Assembly: GCA_018711415.1 (NCBI GenBank)
Contig: DVIJ01000063.1
Span: 1 to 20,895 of the forward strand
Length of the DNA stretch: 20,895 nt
DNA from: Scatomorpha merdavium
Lineage (GTDB): Bacteria > Bacillota > Clostridia > Oscillospirales > Oscillospiraceae
Direction of reading: 5' to 3'
Position 1 is the first letter of the stretch. The number at the start of each line of letters is the position of its first letter. Below the pieces are notes generated by a model. That model was given only the letters and a program-made list of their open reading frames with translations. It did not search any database and was not told where the DNA came from. Below are positions 13,876 through 20,248 of the stretch, one piece after another. A program made the translations under genes and the position numbers.

Positions 13876-14091
13876 ATGATAAGGATAAATCTCGACGTCA
13901 TGCTCGCCCGGCGCAAGATGAGCCTCACGGAGCTCGCGGACAGGGTCGGCATAACCCTGGCAAATCTCTCCGTGCTCAAAACCGGCAAGGCGAAAGCCGT
14001 GCGTTTTTCCACACTCGACGCGCTCTGCCGCGCGCTGGGCTGCCAGCCCGGGGACATTCTGGAGTTCACCGAGGAGGGCGGCAATGGATAA
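13876..14091 (+). CDS. Small Cro/CI-type HTH regulator (YozG-like)
   Basis: A 71-residue protein consisting of little more than one XRE-type helix-turn-helix: MIRINLDVMLARRKMSLTEL, LADRVGITLANLSVLKTGK, then FSTLDALCRALGCQPGDILE. This matches the YozG-like regulators found with DUF2975 genes. ATG at 13876 is used because GAGGTGG precedes it and the family starts with MIRI; the GTG at 13867 has no ribosome-binding site. It lies between DUF2975 and DUF4173 genes and overlaps the latter by 8 bases. It probably binds the TCGATAA repeats upstream and regulates its own operon. Confidence 0.92.
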   Translation: MIRINLDVMLARRKMSLTELADRVGITLANLSVLKTGKAKAVRFSTLDALCRALGCQPGDILEFTEEGGNG

Positions 14092-15541
14092 CATCCTCGA
14101 AAGTCCGAAGCCCGTGTTCGGCGTCCGGGAGTGCCTGATGCTGCCCGCGGCGCTCTGCCTCGGCATACTGTGGCGGAACGTATTCACGCTGGGGGGCCTG
14201 TCAAACCTCCTGTTCAGCAGCAGGCCGGGTCCGGCGCTGGGCGCGGCGGTGTTCACGGCGGCACTGTGGGCCTTCGTGCTGCTGTTCCTGGGAAAGCGGG
14301 CGCGCTGGAACAGGTACAGCATCGGCCTGGCCATCGGCGTGGGGCTGCTGACGGTGTTCTGCGTGCTCGGCGGCTGCGGGGACGTGAGGGCCGTGAACTT
14401 CATCCTCATCTTCTGCGGCTCCGTACTGGCATTTTTCTCACTCTCCGGCAGGTCCGCAGCAGCGCTCGAATCAGCAGCCTGCGCCGGCGAGGCCGTGGGC
14501 CTTTTCTTCCGCGCGGCCTTTACGAACTGGGACAAGCCCTTCCGCGCCCTGGGCGGGATGAAGAAGGGCGGAAGCGGCTCCGAGGCGCTGACCGGCGCGC
14601 TGCTCGCCCTGCCCGTGCTCGTCGTGGTCACGGCCCTGCTCGCCGGGGCGGACCAGGTCTTTGCGGGCTGGTTCACAGGCATCGCTGACTGGTTTTCTGC
14701 GCCGGACATCGCGACGAGGCTGTTCCGCGTCCTCTCCGCTCTCTTCTGGAGCTTCTGCTTTTTCTCCTGCCTCTACTTTGCCGTCCATGGCCCAGAGCCG
14801 GTCACAGGCATAAAAAAAGAGCGCCCGCGCGGCGCTCCTGCGGCCTATATCACCGCGCTGGCGCTGCTGGCGCTCGTGCACATCGCATTCTGCGCCGTGC
14901 AGTTTGCCTATCTCTTCGGCGGCGCCGAAGCTGCGGCGATGCAGGGCGGCTGGGCCGAATATGCGAGGCGCGGCTTCTACCAGCTCGTCCTCGTCGCGGC
15001 CATAGACCTGGGCTTCGTGCTCTTCTGCTCGGCCAAGGGCGGCGGCACGGCGGCGGAAAAGGCCCTTTCCCTGCTCATCTGCGCGCTCACGCTCGTCATC
15101 CTGGCCTCGGCATTTTGGAGGATGCGGCTCTACATTGCGGCCTACGGCCTGAGTCTGCTGCGGGTGATGACGCTCTGGGCGATGGCATTCATTCTCCTGA
15201 GTCTCGCGCTGGCTGCGGTCAAGGTCCTGCGGCCGGGCTTCAAGTTCTGGCCCTGCTTCGCGGCCCTGGGGCTCTACGGCTGGGTGCTCTTTAACGCCGC
15301 GGGCGTGGACGCGCGCATAGCCGACTACAATGTGGACGCCTACCTCGACGGGCGGCTGCCTCAGGTGGACATCTACTACCTTGCGAACCTCTCCCCCTCC
15401 GCCCTGCCCGCCCTTGAGCGCCTGAACGCCGCCGAGCCGGACGCGGAGCTAGAGCTTCTCATGGACGGCGTGACCAATCGCTTACACGCCCCCGCGAGCT
15501 GGATAGAGTGGAGCCTGCCGCTGGCAAAATACACGGCCTGA
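14084..15541 (+). CDS. DUF4173/DUF4153-type polytopic membrane protein
   Basis: A 485-residue protein with around ten or more membrane helices. The C-terminal third shows the family features I associate with DUF4173: IAAYGLSLLRVMTLWAMAF, then a last helix, then an external segment with IADYNVDAYLDGR and DIYYLANLSPSALPALERLN. The ATG at 14084 overlaps the HTH gene by 8 bases and uses GAGGAGG in that gene as Shine-Dalgarno. It is the last gene of the DUF2975-HTH operon. Role unknown; the context suggests a membrane-signal module. No clear terminator follows before the next promoter at 15565. Confidence 0.8.
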   Translation: MDNILESPKPVFGVRECLMLPAALCLGILWRNVFTLGGLSNLLFSSRPGPALGAAVFTAALWAFVLLFLGKRARWNRYSIGLAIGVGLLTVFCVLGGCGDVRAVNFILIFCGSVLAFFSLSGRSAAALESAACAGEAVGLFFRAAFTNWDKPFRALGGMKKGGSGSEALTGALLALPVLVVVTALLAGADQVFAGWFTGIADWFSAPDIATRLFRVLSALFWSFCFFSCLYFAVHGPEPVTGIKKERPRGAPAAYITALALLALVHIAFCAVQFAYLFGGAEAAAMQGGWAEYARRGFYQLVLVAAIDLGFVLFCSAKGGGTAAEKALSLLICALTLVILASAFWRMRLYIAAYGLSLLRVMTLWAMAFILLSLALAAVKVLRPGFKFWPCFAALGLYGWVLFNAAGVDARIADYNVDAYLDGRLPQVDIYYLANLSPSALPALERLNAAEPDAELELLMDGVTNRLHAPASWIEWSLPLAKYTA

Positions 15542-15564
15542 AACCCGGACGCCGCCTATCTGCA

Positions 15565-15593
15565 TTGACCGGAGCGCACCCTCTTGATATACT
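15565..15593 (+). promoter_or_regulatory. Promoter of the small membrane protein
   Basis: -35 TTGACC (15565-15570), 17-base spacer, -10 TATACT (15588-15593). The expected start near 15600 leaves a leader of about 35 bases. Confidence 0.75.
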
Positions 15594-15634
15594 GAAAATG
15601 TAATTTATTCAAGTAAAAAGGGGGACGTCTGAAC

Positions 15635-15916
15635 ATGAAGCACACGGAGGATAAACTCACCGGCGCGGCGCTCGTACTACTCTGCTGCGGCCTGGTGGCC
15701 GCTTTGCTGTACCTGCTGATCGCCATAAACGACCGGAGCCTGGCCCCGCTGCTGACGGGGCTCATGGTGCTGCTGCTCTCCTTTGTGCAGTACTGGCTGC
15801 TGGGCGCCTTTGCCGAGCTCATAAAGAACACCCGCTCCATAAATGAGCTGCTCCAGGCCCGCTTCCCGGAGGCCGCCGTCCCTGAACAGTCTCAGAAGCC
15901 GGACGGGAAAAAATAA
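15635..15916 (+). CDS. Small two-helix membrane protein, unknown
   Basis: A 93-residue protein with two hydrophobic helices (about residues 9-29 and 36-58) joined by a very short loop INDRSLAP, followed by a charged, cytosolic-looking tail (LIKNTRSINELLQARFPEAA) with helix-forming character. No family recognised. ATG at 15635 has AAAGGGGG upstream and a good promoter. It is probably monocistronic; the hairpin after its stop has the U tract on the other strand, so its transcript may continue into the pyridoxal-kinase gene. Confidence 0.65.
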   Translation: MKHTEDKLTGAALVLLCCGLVAALLYLLIAINDRSLAPLLTGLMVLLLSFVQYWLLGAFAELIKNTRSINELLQARFPEAAVPEQSQKPDGKK

Positions 15917-15934
15917 AAAGGCCGGCGTCCGGCC
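15908..15934 (-). terminator. Minus-strand terminator with no minus gene beside it
   Basis: Minus strand: stem GGCCGG/CCGGCC (15934-15920, 3-base loop) followed by TTTTTATTTTTT (15919-15908). The plus side has no U tract. The nearest minus gene upstream is rsmI, ending at 16843, on the far side of the plus-strand pdxK gene. Confidence 0.75.
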
Positions 15935-15944
15935 GGCAAGCGCG

Positions 15945-15973
15945 TTGCAAGTTCCGTGAAATGGTGCTACAAT
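15945..15973 (+). promoter_or_regulatory. Promoter of pdxK-like gene, start at or next to the ATG
   Basis: -35 TTGCAA (15945-15950), 17-base spacer, -10 TACAAT (15968-15973). The start predicted about seven bases on falls at 15980-15981, the first base of the likely ATG, which implies a leaderless mRNA. Confidence 0.65.
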
Positions 15974-15980
15974 GTCGCTT

Positions 15981-16859
15981 ATGGAAAACGTACTGCCAAA
16001 ACTCAAGAGAATAGCCGCCGTACACGACATCTCCGGCTTTGGGAAGTGCTCGCTGACCGTGGCGCTGCCGGTCGTCTCCGCGACGGGCGTCGAGTGCGCC
16101 TGTATGCCTACAGCCCTGTTCTCCACCCACACGGGCGAGTTCACGGGCTGGACCTTCCGCGACCTGACGGACCAGATGCTGCCCATGGCCCGGCACTGGC
16201 ACAGTATCGGTATGCCCTTTGACGGCATCTACTCCGGCTACCTCGCCTCGCCCGCGCAGGTGGAACTGCTGGGGCGCGTCATAGACGAGCTTGCCGGCCC
16301 GGAGACGCTCATCGTCTGCGACCCGGCTATGGCCGACAACGGCAGGTATTACGCCGGCCTCGGCGACGGACTGCGCGACGCCTTCCGCGCCCTATTCGCG
16401 CGCGCCCACGTCGTCACCCCAAATATAACGGAGGCGGCGCTCCTCACGGGAGAGGAGTACCGCCCGGCCCCGCACGACGCGGAGTATGTAGACAAATTGT
16501 TCTGCGGCCTGGAACGTCTCGGCCCCAAGGTGGCCGCCATCACGGGCGTACACCCCTCGGATAAGGAGATAGGCATCGTCGTGCGAGACTTCTCCACAGG
16601 AGAGAGCTTCGCGGCTATGGCCCCGGCGCTGCACGGCGTGTTCTACGGCACGGGCGACATCTTCGCCTCCGCCTTCGCTGCCCTGCTCGTGCGCGGAGCA
16701 GGCGCAGGCCAGGCGCTGGAGGCCGCAAGCGCGCTCGTGCGCGAGAGCATAGAGCGCAGCTTCCGCCGCGATACGCCCCGGCCCTGGGGCGTGGACTTCG
16801 AGGGCGCCCTTCCGGCCTACGTCCGACGCGTGGAGGCCATTTTCAGTCCTTCGACCTGA
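15981..16859 (+). CDS. Pyridoxal/pyridoxamine kinase (PdxY/PdxK family)
   Basis: A 292-residue ribokinase-fold kinase that would phosphorylate pyridoxal, pyridoxamine or pyridoxine in B6 salvage. Motifs are AVHDISGFGKCSLTVALPV at the N-terminus, CDPAMADNG in the middle, and the anion-hole motif FYGTGDIFASAF with the likely catalytic Asp226. The ATG at 15972 lies in the promoter -10 box, so ATG 15981 is preferred; neither has a Shine-Dalgarno, consistent with leaderless translation. Its 3' end overlaps the convergent rsmI gene by 17 bases, and its plus-strand terminator lies inside rsmI. Confidence 0.9.
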   Translation: MENVLPKLKRIAAVHDISGFGKCSLTVALPVVSATGVECACMPTALFSTHTGEFTGWTFRDLTDQMLPMARHWHSIGMPFDGIYSGYLASPAQVELLGRVIDELAGPETLIVCDPAMADNGRYYAGLGDGLRDAFRALFARAHVVTPNITEAALLTGEEYRPAPHDAEYVDKLFCGLERLGPKVAAITGVHPSDKEIGIVVRDFSTGESFAAMAPALHGVFYGTGDIFASAFAALLVRGAGAGQALEAASALVRESIERSFRRDTPRPWGVDFEGALPAYVRRVEAIFSPST

Positions 16860-17679
16860 GCGCGAGCTCGTAGAGCTCGTTTTTTGAATAACCGGTATCC
16901 GCCGCAGCGAGCTTAGCCGCCTCCTTCAGGGAGCGTCCCTCGCTGCGGTAGTATTTTACCCGTTCGAGCGCCGCCTCCGCCGTGGGCCGCTCCTCTGTCT
17001 GCTCCGGCGCGCCCTCTATGACGAGGACGAACTCGCCGCGCGGCGGCTCCGCCTCGTATAGCTTTGCGGCCTCGCCCAAGGTCGTGCGCACGACCTCCTC
17101 GTGCAGCTTGGTAAGCTCGCGGCAGAGCGAGACCCGCCGCTCCGGCCCGAAGGCCGCGGCCAGGTCTGCGAGCGTCTTTTGCAGCTTGTGCGGAGCCTCG
17201 TAGAAGATCATCGTCCTCCGCTCGCCGCGCAGGGAGTCCAGGTGTTCCTCTCGGCTCTTCTTTGAGGTGGAGAGAAAGCCCTCGAAGCAAAACCTGCCCG
17301 CCGGCAGGGCCGAGAGCGCAAGTGCCGTCACGGCGGCGCAGGGGCCCGGTACGCAGCTTATCTCTATGCCCTCCTCAGCGCAGGCTACAGCCAGGTCCTC
17401 GCCCGGGTCCGAGACTATGGGCATGCCCGCGTCCGTGACGAGAGCGCAGTTCTCGCCGGAGAGGATGCGCTCGACTATGCGCTCGCCGCTGCGCTCCTTA
17501 TTGTGCTGGTAGTAGCTCACGAGGGGCTTCGTTATGCCGAAGTGGTTCAAAAGCTTGAGCGTCACGCGCGTGTCCTCAGCGGCAATGAAGTCCGCCTCCT
17601 CGAGCGCGCGGCGCGCCCTGGGCGAGAGGTCGCCGAGGTTGCCTATGGGCGTACCTACGAGTGTGAGTGTTCCTGCCAT
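16843..17679 (-). CDS. rsmI: 16S rRNA 2'-O-ribose C1402 methyltransferase
   Basis: A 278-residue tetrapyrrole-methylase-fold enzyme that methylates the 2'-OH of C1402 in the ribosomal decoding centre using SAM. Motifs are LVGTPIGNLGDLSPRA (residues 7-22), AAEDTRVTLKLLNHF, LVTDAGMPIVSDPG and CVPGPCAAVTALALS; it also has the C-terminal SKNELYELAL found in the family. ATG 17679 overlaps the upstream methyltransferase stop by one base (TGATG) with GGAGG eight bases before. It is the last gene of the lipoprotein-trmN6-like-rsmI operon. No minus-strand terminator follows its stop for more than 900 bases. Confidence 0.95.
   Translation of the reverse strand: MAGTLTLVGTPIGNLGDLSPRARRALEEADFIAAEDTRVTLKLLNHFGITKPLVSYYQHNKERSGERIVERILSGENCALVTDAGMPIVSDPGEDLAVACAEEGIEISCVPGPCAAVTALALSALPAGRFCFEGFLSTSKKSREEHLDSLRGERRTMIFYEAPHKLQKTLADLAAAFGPERRVSLCRELTKLHEEVVRTTLGEAAKLYEAEPPRGEFVLVIEGAPEQTEERPTAEAALERVKYYRSEGRSLKEAAKLAAADTGYSKNELYELALRSKD
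16863..16885 (+). terminator. pdxK terminator embedded in the rsmI coding region
   Basis: A perfect stem CGAGCTC/GAGCTCG (16863-16869, 16873-16879) with a 3-base loop is followed by TTTTTT (16880-16885). It lies a few bases after the pdxK stop and is read on the other strand as the rsmI codons for NELYELA. Confidence 0.75.
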
Positions 17680-18389
17680 CAGATATCCTCCCTGTGGTAG
17701 ATCCGGCGGACCTCTGCCGTGTCGCGGCCGTCCGGGCCGGTCAGGATGAGAGGGGCCAGCAGCTCGAGTCCGGGCCGCGCCCCCTTCCTGCCCTCGGCCA
17801 GGACGAGGCTGGGGGCCTTCTCCGCCCGGTACTGGACCAGGCGCAGGCGCTTGGGCTCCAGCCCCGCGCCGCTCATGAGCGTGAAGAGCTCCGCCAGCCG
17901 CTCCGGCCTGTGCACGAGGCAGAAAACCCCGCCCGTCCTGAGACACCAGGCCGCCGCAGCAACCACCTCAGCCAGCGTGCAGCCCTTTTCCGAGCGCGCC
18001 ACCGCCCTGGACTCAGTCCCCGAGGCCATGCCGCTGCCCTCCGGAAAGTATGGCGGGTTGCAGACGGCGAGGCCGTAGGCCGCGTGCCGCAGCGCCGCGC
18101 GGTGCTCGCGTATGTCGAGGCAGAGCGCCCTCGCGCGGCCGGCCAGCCCGTTCGCCGCGAAGTTCCGCTCCGCGGAGGCCGTGGCCGCCGGGTCTATCTC
18201 CGCGCAGTCCAGGTTTAGCCCCGGCTCACGCGAGAGCAGCAAAAGCGAGATTAGCCCCGCGCCCGAGCAGAGCTCCACCGCCCTGCCCGGCTTCGCCCTA
18301 ACGAAGTCCGCCAGCAGGACAGAGTCCGTCGTTATGGGAAAGGCTCCTCCGCCCTCGTAGAGCGGCCCGCCTGTCCAAAGCTCCGTCAT
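17679..18389 (-). CDS. TrmN6-like tRNA (adenine-N6) methyltransferase
   Basis: A 236-residue class I SAM methyltransferase of the COG4123/TrmN6 (YfiC) type. The SAM motif I is VELCSGAGLISLL (residues 38-50), the acidic loop is CAEIDP, and the N6-adenine catalytic motif NPPYF is at 111-115. E. coli TrmN6 methylates A37 of tRNA-Val; homologues paired with rsmI and a YazA/GIY-YIG gene are common in Firmicutes. Here its ATG overlaps the stop of an HExxH lipoprotein gene (ATGA), and its own stop overlaps rsmI. Family is secure; the tRNA substrate is inferred. Confidence 0.88.
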   Translation of the reverse strand: MTELWTGGPLYEGGGAFPITTDSVLLADFVRAKPGRAVELCSGAGLISLLLLSREPGLNLDCAEIDPAATASAERNFAANGLAGRARALCLDIREHRAALRHAAYGLAVCNPPYFPEGSGMASGTESRAVARSEKGCTLAEVVAAAAWCLRTGGVFCLVHRPERLAELFTLMSGAGLEPKRLRLVQYRAEKAPSLVLAEGRKGARPGLELLAPLILTGPDGRDTAEVRRIYHREDI

Positions 18390-19747
18390 GAGCCGAATTC
18401 CTCCCTGAGCCAGTCAAGATATCCCGCATATAGCTCGTCAAAGTACTCGTCCGTCGGGAAGGCCGCCCGATAGCCCTCGAGGTCCAGCGAGGCCGCGGCG
18501 AGCTGGTCAAACGTCAGATATCCATGTTCGAGCAGGTACTCGCAGAAGGCGTAGGACTTCGCGTGGCTGAGCACGGTGGTGGGGTACTTGGGCTCGTAAA
18601 ACGAGCTCATCACGTCCCCCGTCGGCTTGGACACCATCTTTATGAACACGTCGCGCTCGGGGTGCAGGAGCATGGCATAGGTCATGGCCTTCACCAGCGG
18701 TATCGCAGGCGACTCGAGAGTCTGCGCCTCGCTCGCGTCCACGCCGGAGAGCTCCTTGAATATACGGCGTATCTCTCCGAATATGAAGCGCTCGTCCTCC
18801 GACGCGCCCTCCACCGTGTCGATATTCTCCATCAGGTCGAAGAATATCCCGTAGTCCTCATAGCTTATCCACCACTCGGTGCAGTGCATCGCTACGCCTT
18901 CGAACACCCAGCCCGCTTCGCCGCAGGGCTCGTCTATCGTCAGTGCGTGCGCGAGCTCGTGCAGCCCGGCGCTGGGAGCGCGCAGATGCACCACGGCGCT
19001 GTAAACGTCGGTGCAGGATGCGTCAATGTTTTCCTCAAAGCGCACCTCGTAGGGTCTCGTCTGCTCTATACGCGCCCAGCTCTCCGGCGCGTTGGTCTCG
19101 AGGTAGTCCAACAGCCAGTCGAGGCCTGTGCAGAGCCGCAGCACATAGGCCGCCAGGGACTGGGCGCAGTCGGACGCCAGGGCGATGTTCTCCGCGTCCG
19201 CGAAGTCCTCCGTGAAATAGAAGGGCGCCAGCGAGAGGAGGTTCGACCCCTCGTGAGCCGCCAGATACGCAGCGATCTCATCCGCGAGGCCGTCCGGCAC
19301 CTCGCCGCCGAAGAGCTCGCGGCTCAGGCCCTCGGCCTGCCAGCGGCCGGGGATGCCGAGTGCGGCGGAGACGAGCGCAGGGCGGTATTCCCCGCTTTCG
19401 ACAGCTTCGGCGGTGCAGAAGAGCTCCGCCCCGCTCACAAACGTCGCGTCGGCCAGCGGTCCATTGAGTATGTAAATGTCAGCCTCACCCGCACCGGAGA
19501 GCGCGGAGTAGTCCTCCGCGACCTTCTGCGCCAGCTCCGGCGAGGCCGTCTCGTCAAACGCGCTTGTGGAAAAGTTGATGCCCAGCCCGCCGAGCGCGAC
19601 AGACTTCGTCTCGATGTGCGCAGGATAGACCTCGTCTCTCTCATGCACTCCGTCGGTGAATTCCTGCAGCTCCGGGGCCGGCGATGAGCAAGCGGAGAGG
19701 CCCAAAACGAGGGAGATGGCAAGCAGCGCGGCGGCGAATCTCTTCAT
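18386..19747 (-). CDS. Lipoprotein with HExxH metallopeptidase motif
   Basis: A 453-residue surface lipoprotein: signal peptide followed by lipobox LSAC with Cys20. A gluzincin-like active site is visible: HELAH at residues 263-267 and a third ligand Glu283 in GWVFEGVAMHC, i.e. HExxH with Glu 16 residues after the second His. A helical C-terminal part with Tyr/Trp-rich segments (YFDELYAGYLDWLREEFGS) follows. Such proteins are probable zinc peptidases acting outside the membrane; the substrate is unknown and I do not recognise a named family. ATG at 19747 begins the signal peptide and has GGAGG upstream. It is the first gene of an operon with a tRNA methyltransferase and rsmI, an odd partnership. 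Confidence 0.8.
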   Translation of the reverse strand: MKRFAAALLAISLVLGLSACSSPAPELQEFTDGVHERDEVYPAHIETKSVALGGLGINFSTSAFDETASPELAQKVAEDYSALSGAGEADIYILNGPLADATFVSGAELFCTAEAVESGEYRPALVSAALGIPGRWQAEGLSRELFGGEVPDGLADEIAAYLAAHEGSNLLSLAPFYFTEDFADAENIALASDCAQSLAAYVLRLCTGLDWLLDYLETNAPESWARIEQTRPYEVRFEENIDASCTDVYSAVVHLRAPSAGLHELAHALTIDEPCGEAGWVFEGVAMHCTEWWISYEDYGIFFDLMENIDTVEGASEDERFIFGEIRRIFKELSGVDASEAQTLESPAIPLVKAMTYAMLLHPERDVFIKMVSKPTGDVMSSFYEPKYPTTVLSHAKSYAFCEYLLEHGYLTFDQLAAASLDLEGYRAAFPTDEYFDELYAGYLDWLREEFGS

Positions 19748-19779
19748 TTGTCCTTCCTCCTCACAGCTTTTCTGACCAC

Positions 19780-19808
19780 AGTATACCAAATTCCCGGCCC
19801 GAGTTGAA
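19780..19808 (-). promoter_or_regulatory. Promoter of lipoprotein-trmN6-rsmI operon
   Basis: Minus strand: -10 TATACT (19785-19780), 17-base spacer, weak -35 TTCAAC (19808-19803). It lies between the ferredoxin terminator and the lipoprotein Shine-Dalgarno. Confidence 0.5.
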
Positions 19809-19821
19809 GTCCATGCGGGCA

Positions 19822-19861
19822 TAAAAATAGAGGGCCGCTTTCACGACCCTCTGATTTTTTT
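19822..19861. terminator. Bidirectional terminator after ferredoxin
   Basis: A 9-bp stem (19829-19837 with 19844-19852, one mismatch on the plus strand that becomes G-U on the minus transcript) has U tracts on both sides. On the minus strand it ends the ferredoxin mRNA. Confidence 0.8.
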
Positions 19862-19865
19862 GCGA

Positions 19866-20036
19866 TTACTCCTCGACTATGGCGTCGGCAGGGCAATTCT
19901 CCTTGCAGGTGCCGCAGGAGACGCACTTGTCCTGGTCGATGACGTACTTATCGTCGCCCATATCGATGGCCTCAGCAGGACAGTTGGCAGCGCAGGTGCC
20001 GCAGGAGACGCAGTTGTCAGTGATAACGAATGCCAT
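19866..20036 (-). CDS. Clostridial-type 2[4Fe-4S] ferredoxin
   Basis: A 56-residue protein with two perfect CxxCxxCxxxCP motifs: Cys9/12/15/19 (NCVSCGTCAANCP) and Cys38/41/44/48 (KCVSCGTCKENCP). It carries low-potential electrons, for example for hydrogenase, pyruvate:ferredoxin oxidoreductase or a ferredoxin-dependent thioredoxin reductase such as the one at 6604-7428. ATG at 20036 follows GGAGGT with ideal spacing; it has its own promoter and terminator. The two cluster motifs are almost identical at the DNA level as well. Confidence 0.96.
   Translation of the reverse strand: MAFVITDNCVSCGTCAANCPAEAIDMGDDKYVIDQDKCVSCGTCKENCPADAIVEE
19905..20012. repeat. 21-bp direct repeat inside the ferredoxin gene
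   Basis: The 21 bases at 19905-19925 recur exactly at 19992-20012 (both contain GGTGCCGCAGGAGACG), a period of 87 bases or 29 codons; after a single mismatch the next five bases also match. They encode the CVSCGTC of each iron-sulfur motif. Confidence 0.8.
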
Positions 20037-20098
20037 TTTGTTACCTCCGTTCGATCTTTATTTATACATTCCCCGGTTCTGGGATCAGGTACATGAGC

Positions 20099-20126
20099 AT
20101 TTTATCACAATGTCCGCGAAAATCAA
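20099..20126 (-). promoter_or_regulatory. Ferredoxin promoter
   Basis: Minus strand: -35 TTGATT (20126-20121), 16-base spacer, -10 TAAAAT (20104-20099); the leader is about 55 bases. Confidence 0.6.
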
Positions 20127-20183
20127 TAGCGATTTGCTAAGGTACTGGTTATAAGCGCCCTTGCCTGGAAATACTTTCTCTGT

Positions 20184-20225
20184 CGCGCCCATTCGCCCGC
20201 TTCGGCGCGGGGCGCGGGGTATAAT
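20184..20225 (+). promoter_or_regulatory. -10 box of the ClpC-type gene with GC-rich inverted repeat upstream
   Basis: A consensus TATAAT lies at 20220-20225, but the position of the -35 box is GC-rich and matches nothing. An inverted repeat CGCGCCC (20184-20190) / GGGCGCG (20210-20216) covers this region, suggesting an operator or an activator-dependent promoter. No CIRCE element or CtsR heptad repeat was seen. Confidence 0.4.
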
Positions 20226-20248
20226 CGCTCTAGGAGGCAGGGGAAGGC

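Noticed and set aside
13855..14709. A 284-codon minus-strand frame opposite the HTH and DUF4173 genes
   Set aside because: Ser/Pro/Arg-rich shadow; it would cover the conserved HTH gene.
15920..15934. Hairpin after the 93-residue gene as its own plus-strand terminator
   Set aside because: No U tract follows on the plus strand; the long U tract is on the minus strand, so it was called as a minus-strand terminator.
18524..19687. A 387-codon plus-strand frame opposite the HExxH lipoprotein
   Set aside because: Shadow composition; the minus-strand gene has signal peptide, lipobox, metal motif and Shine-Dalgarno.
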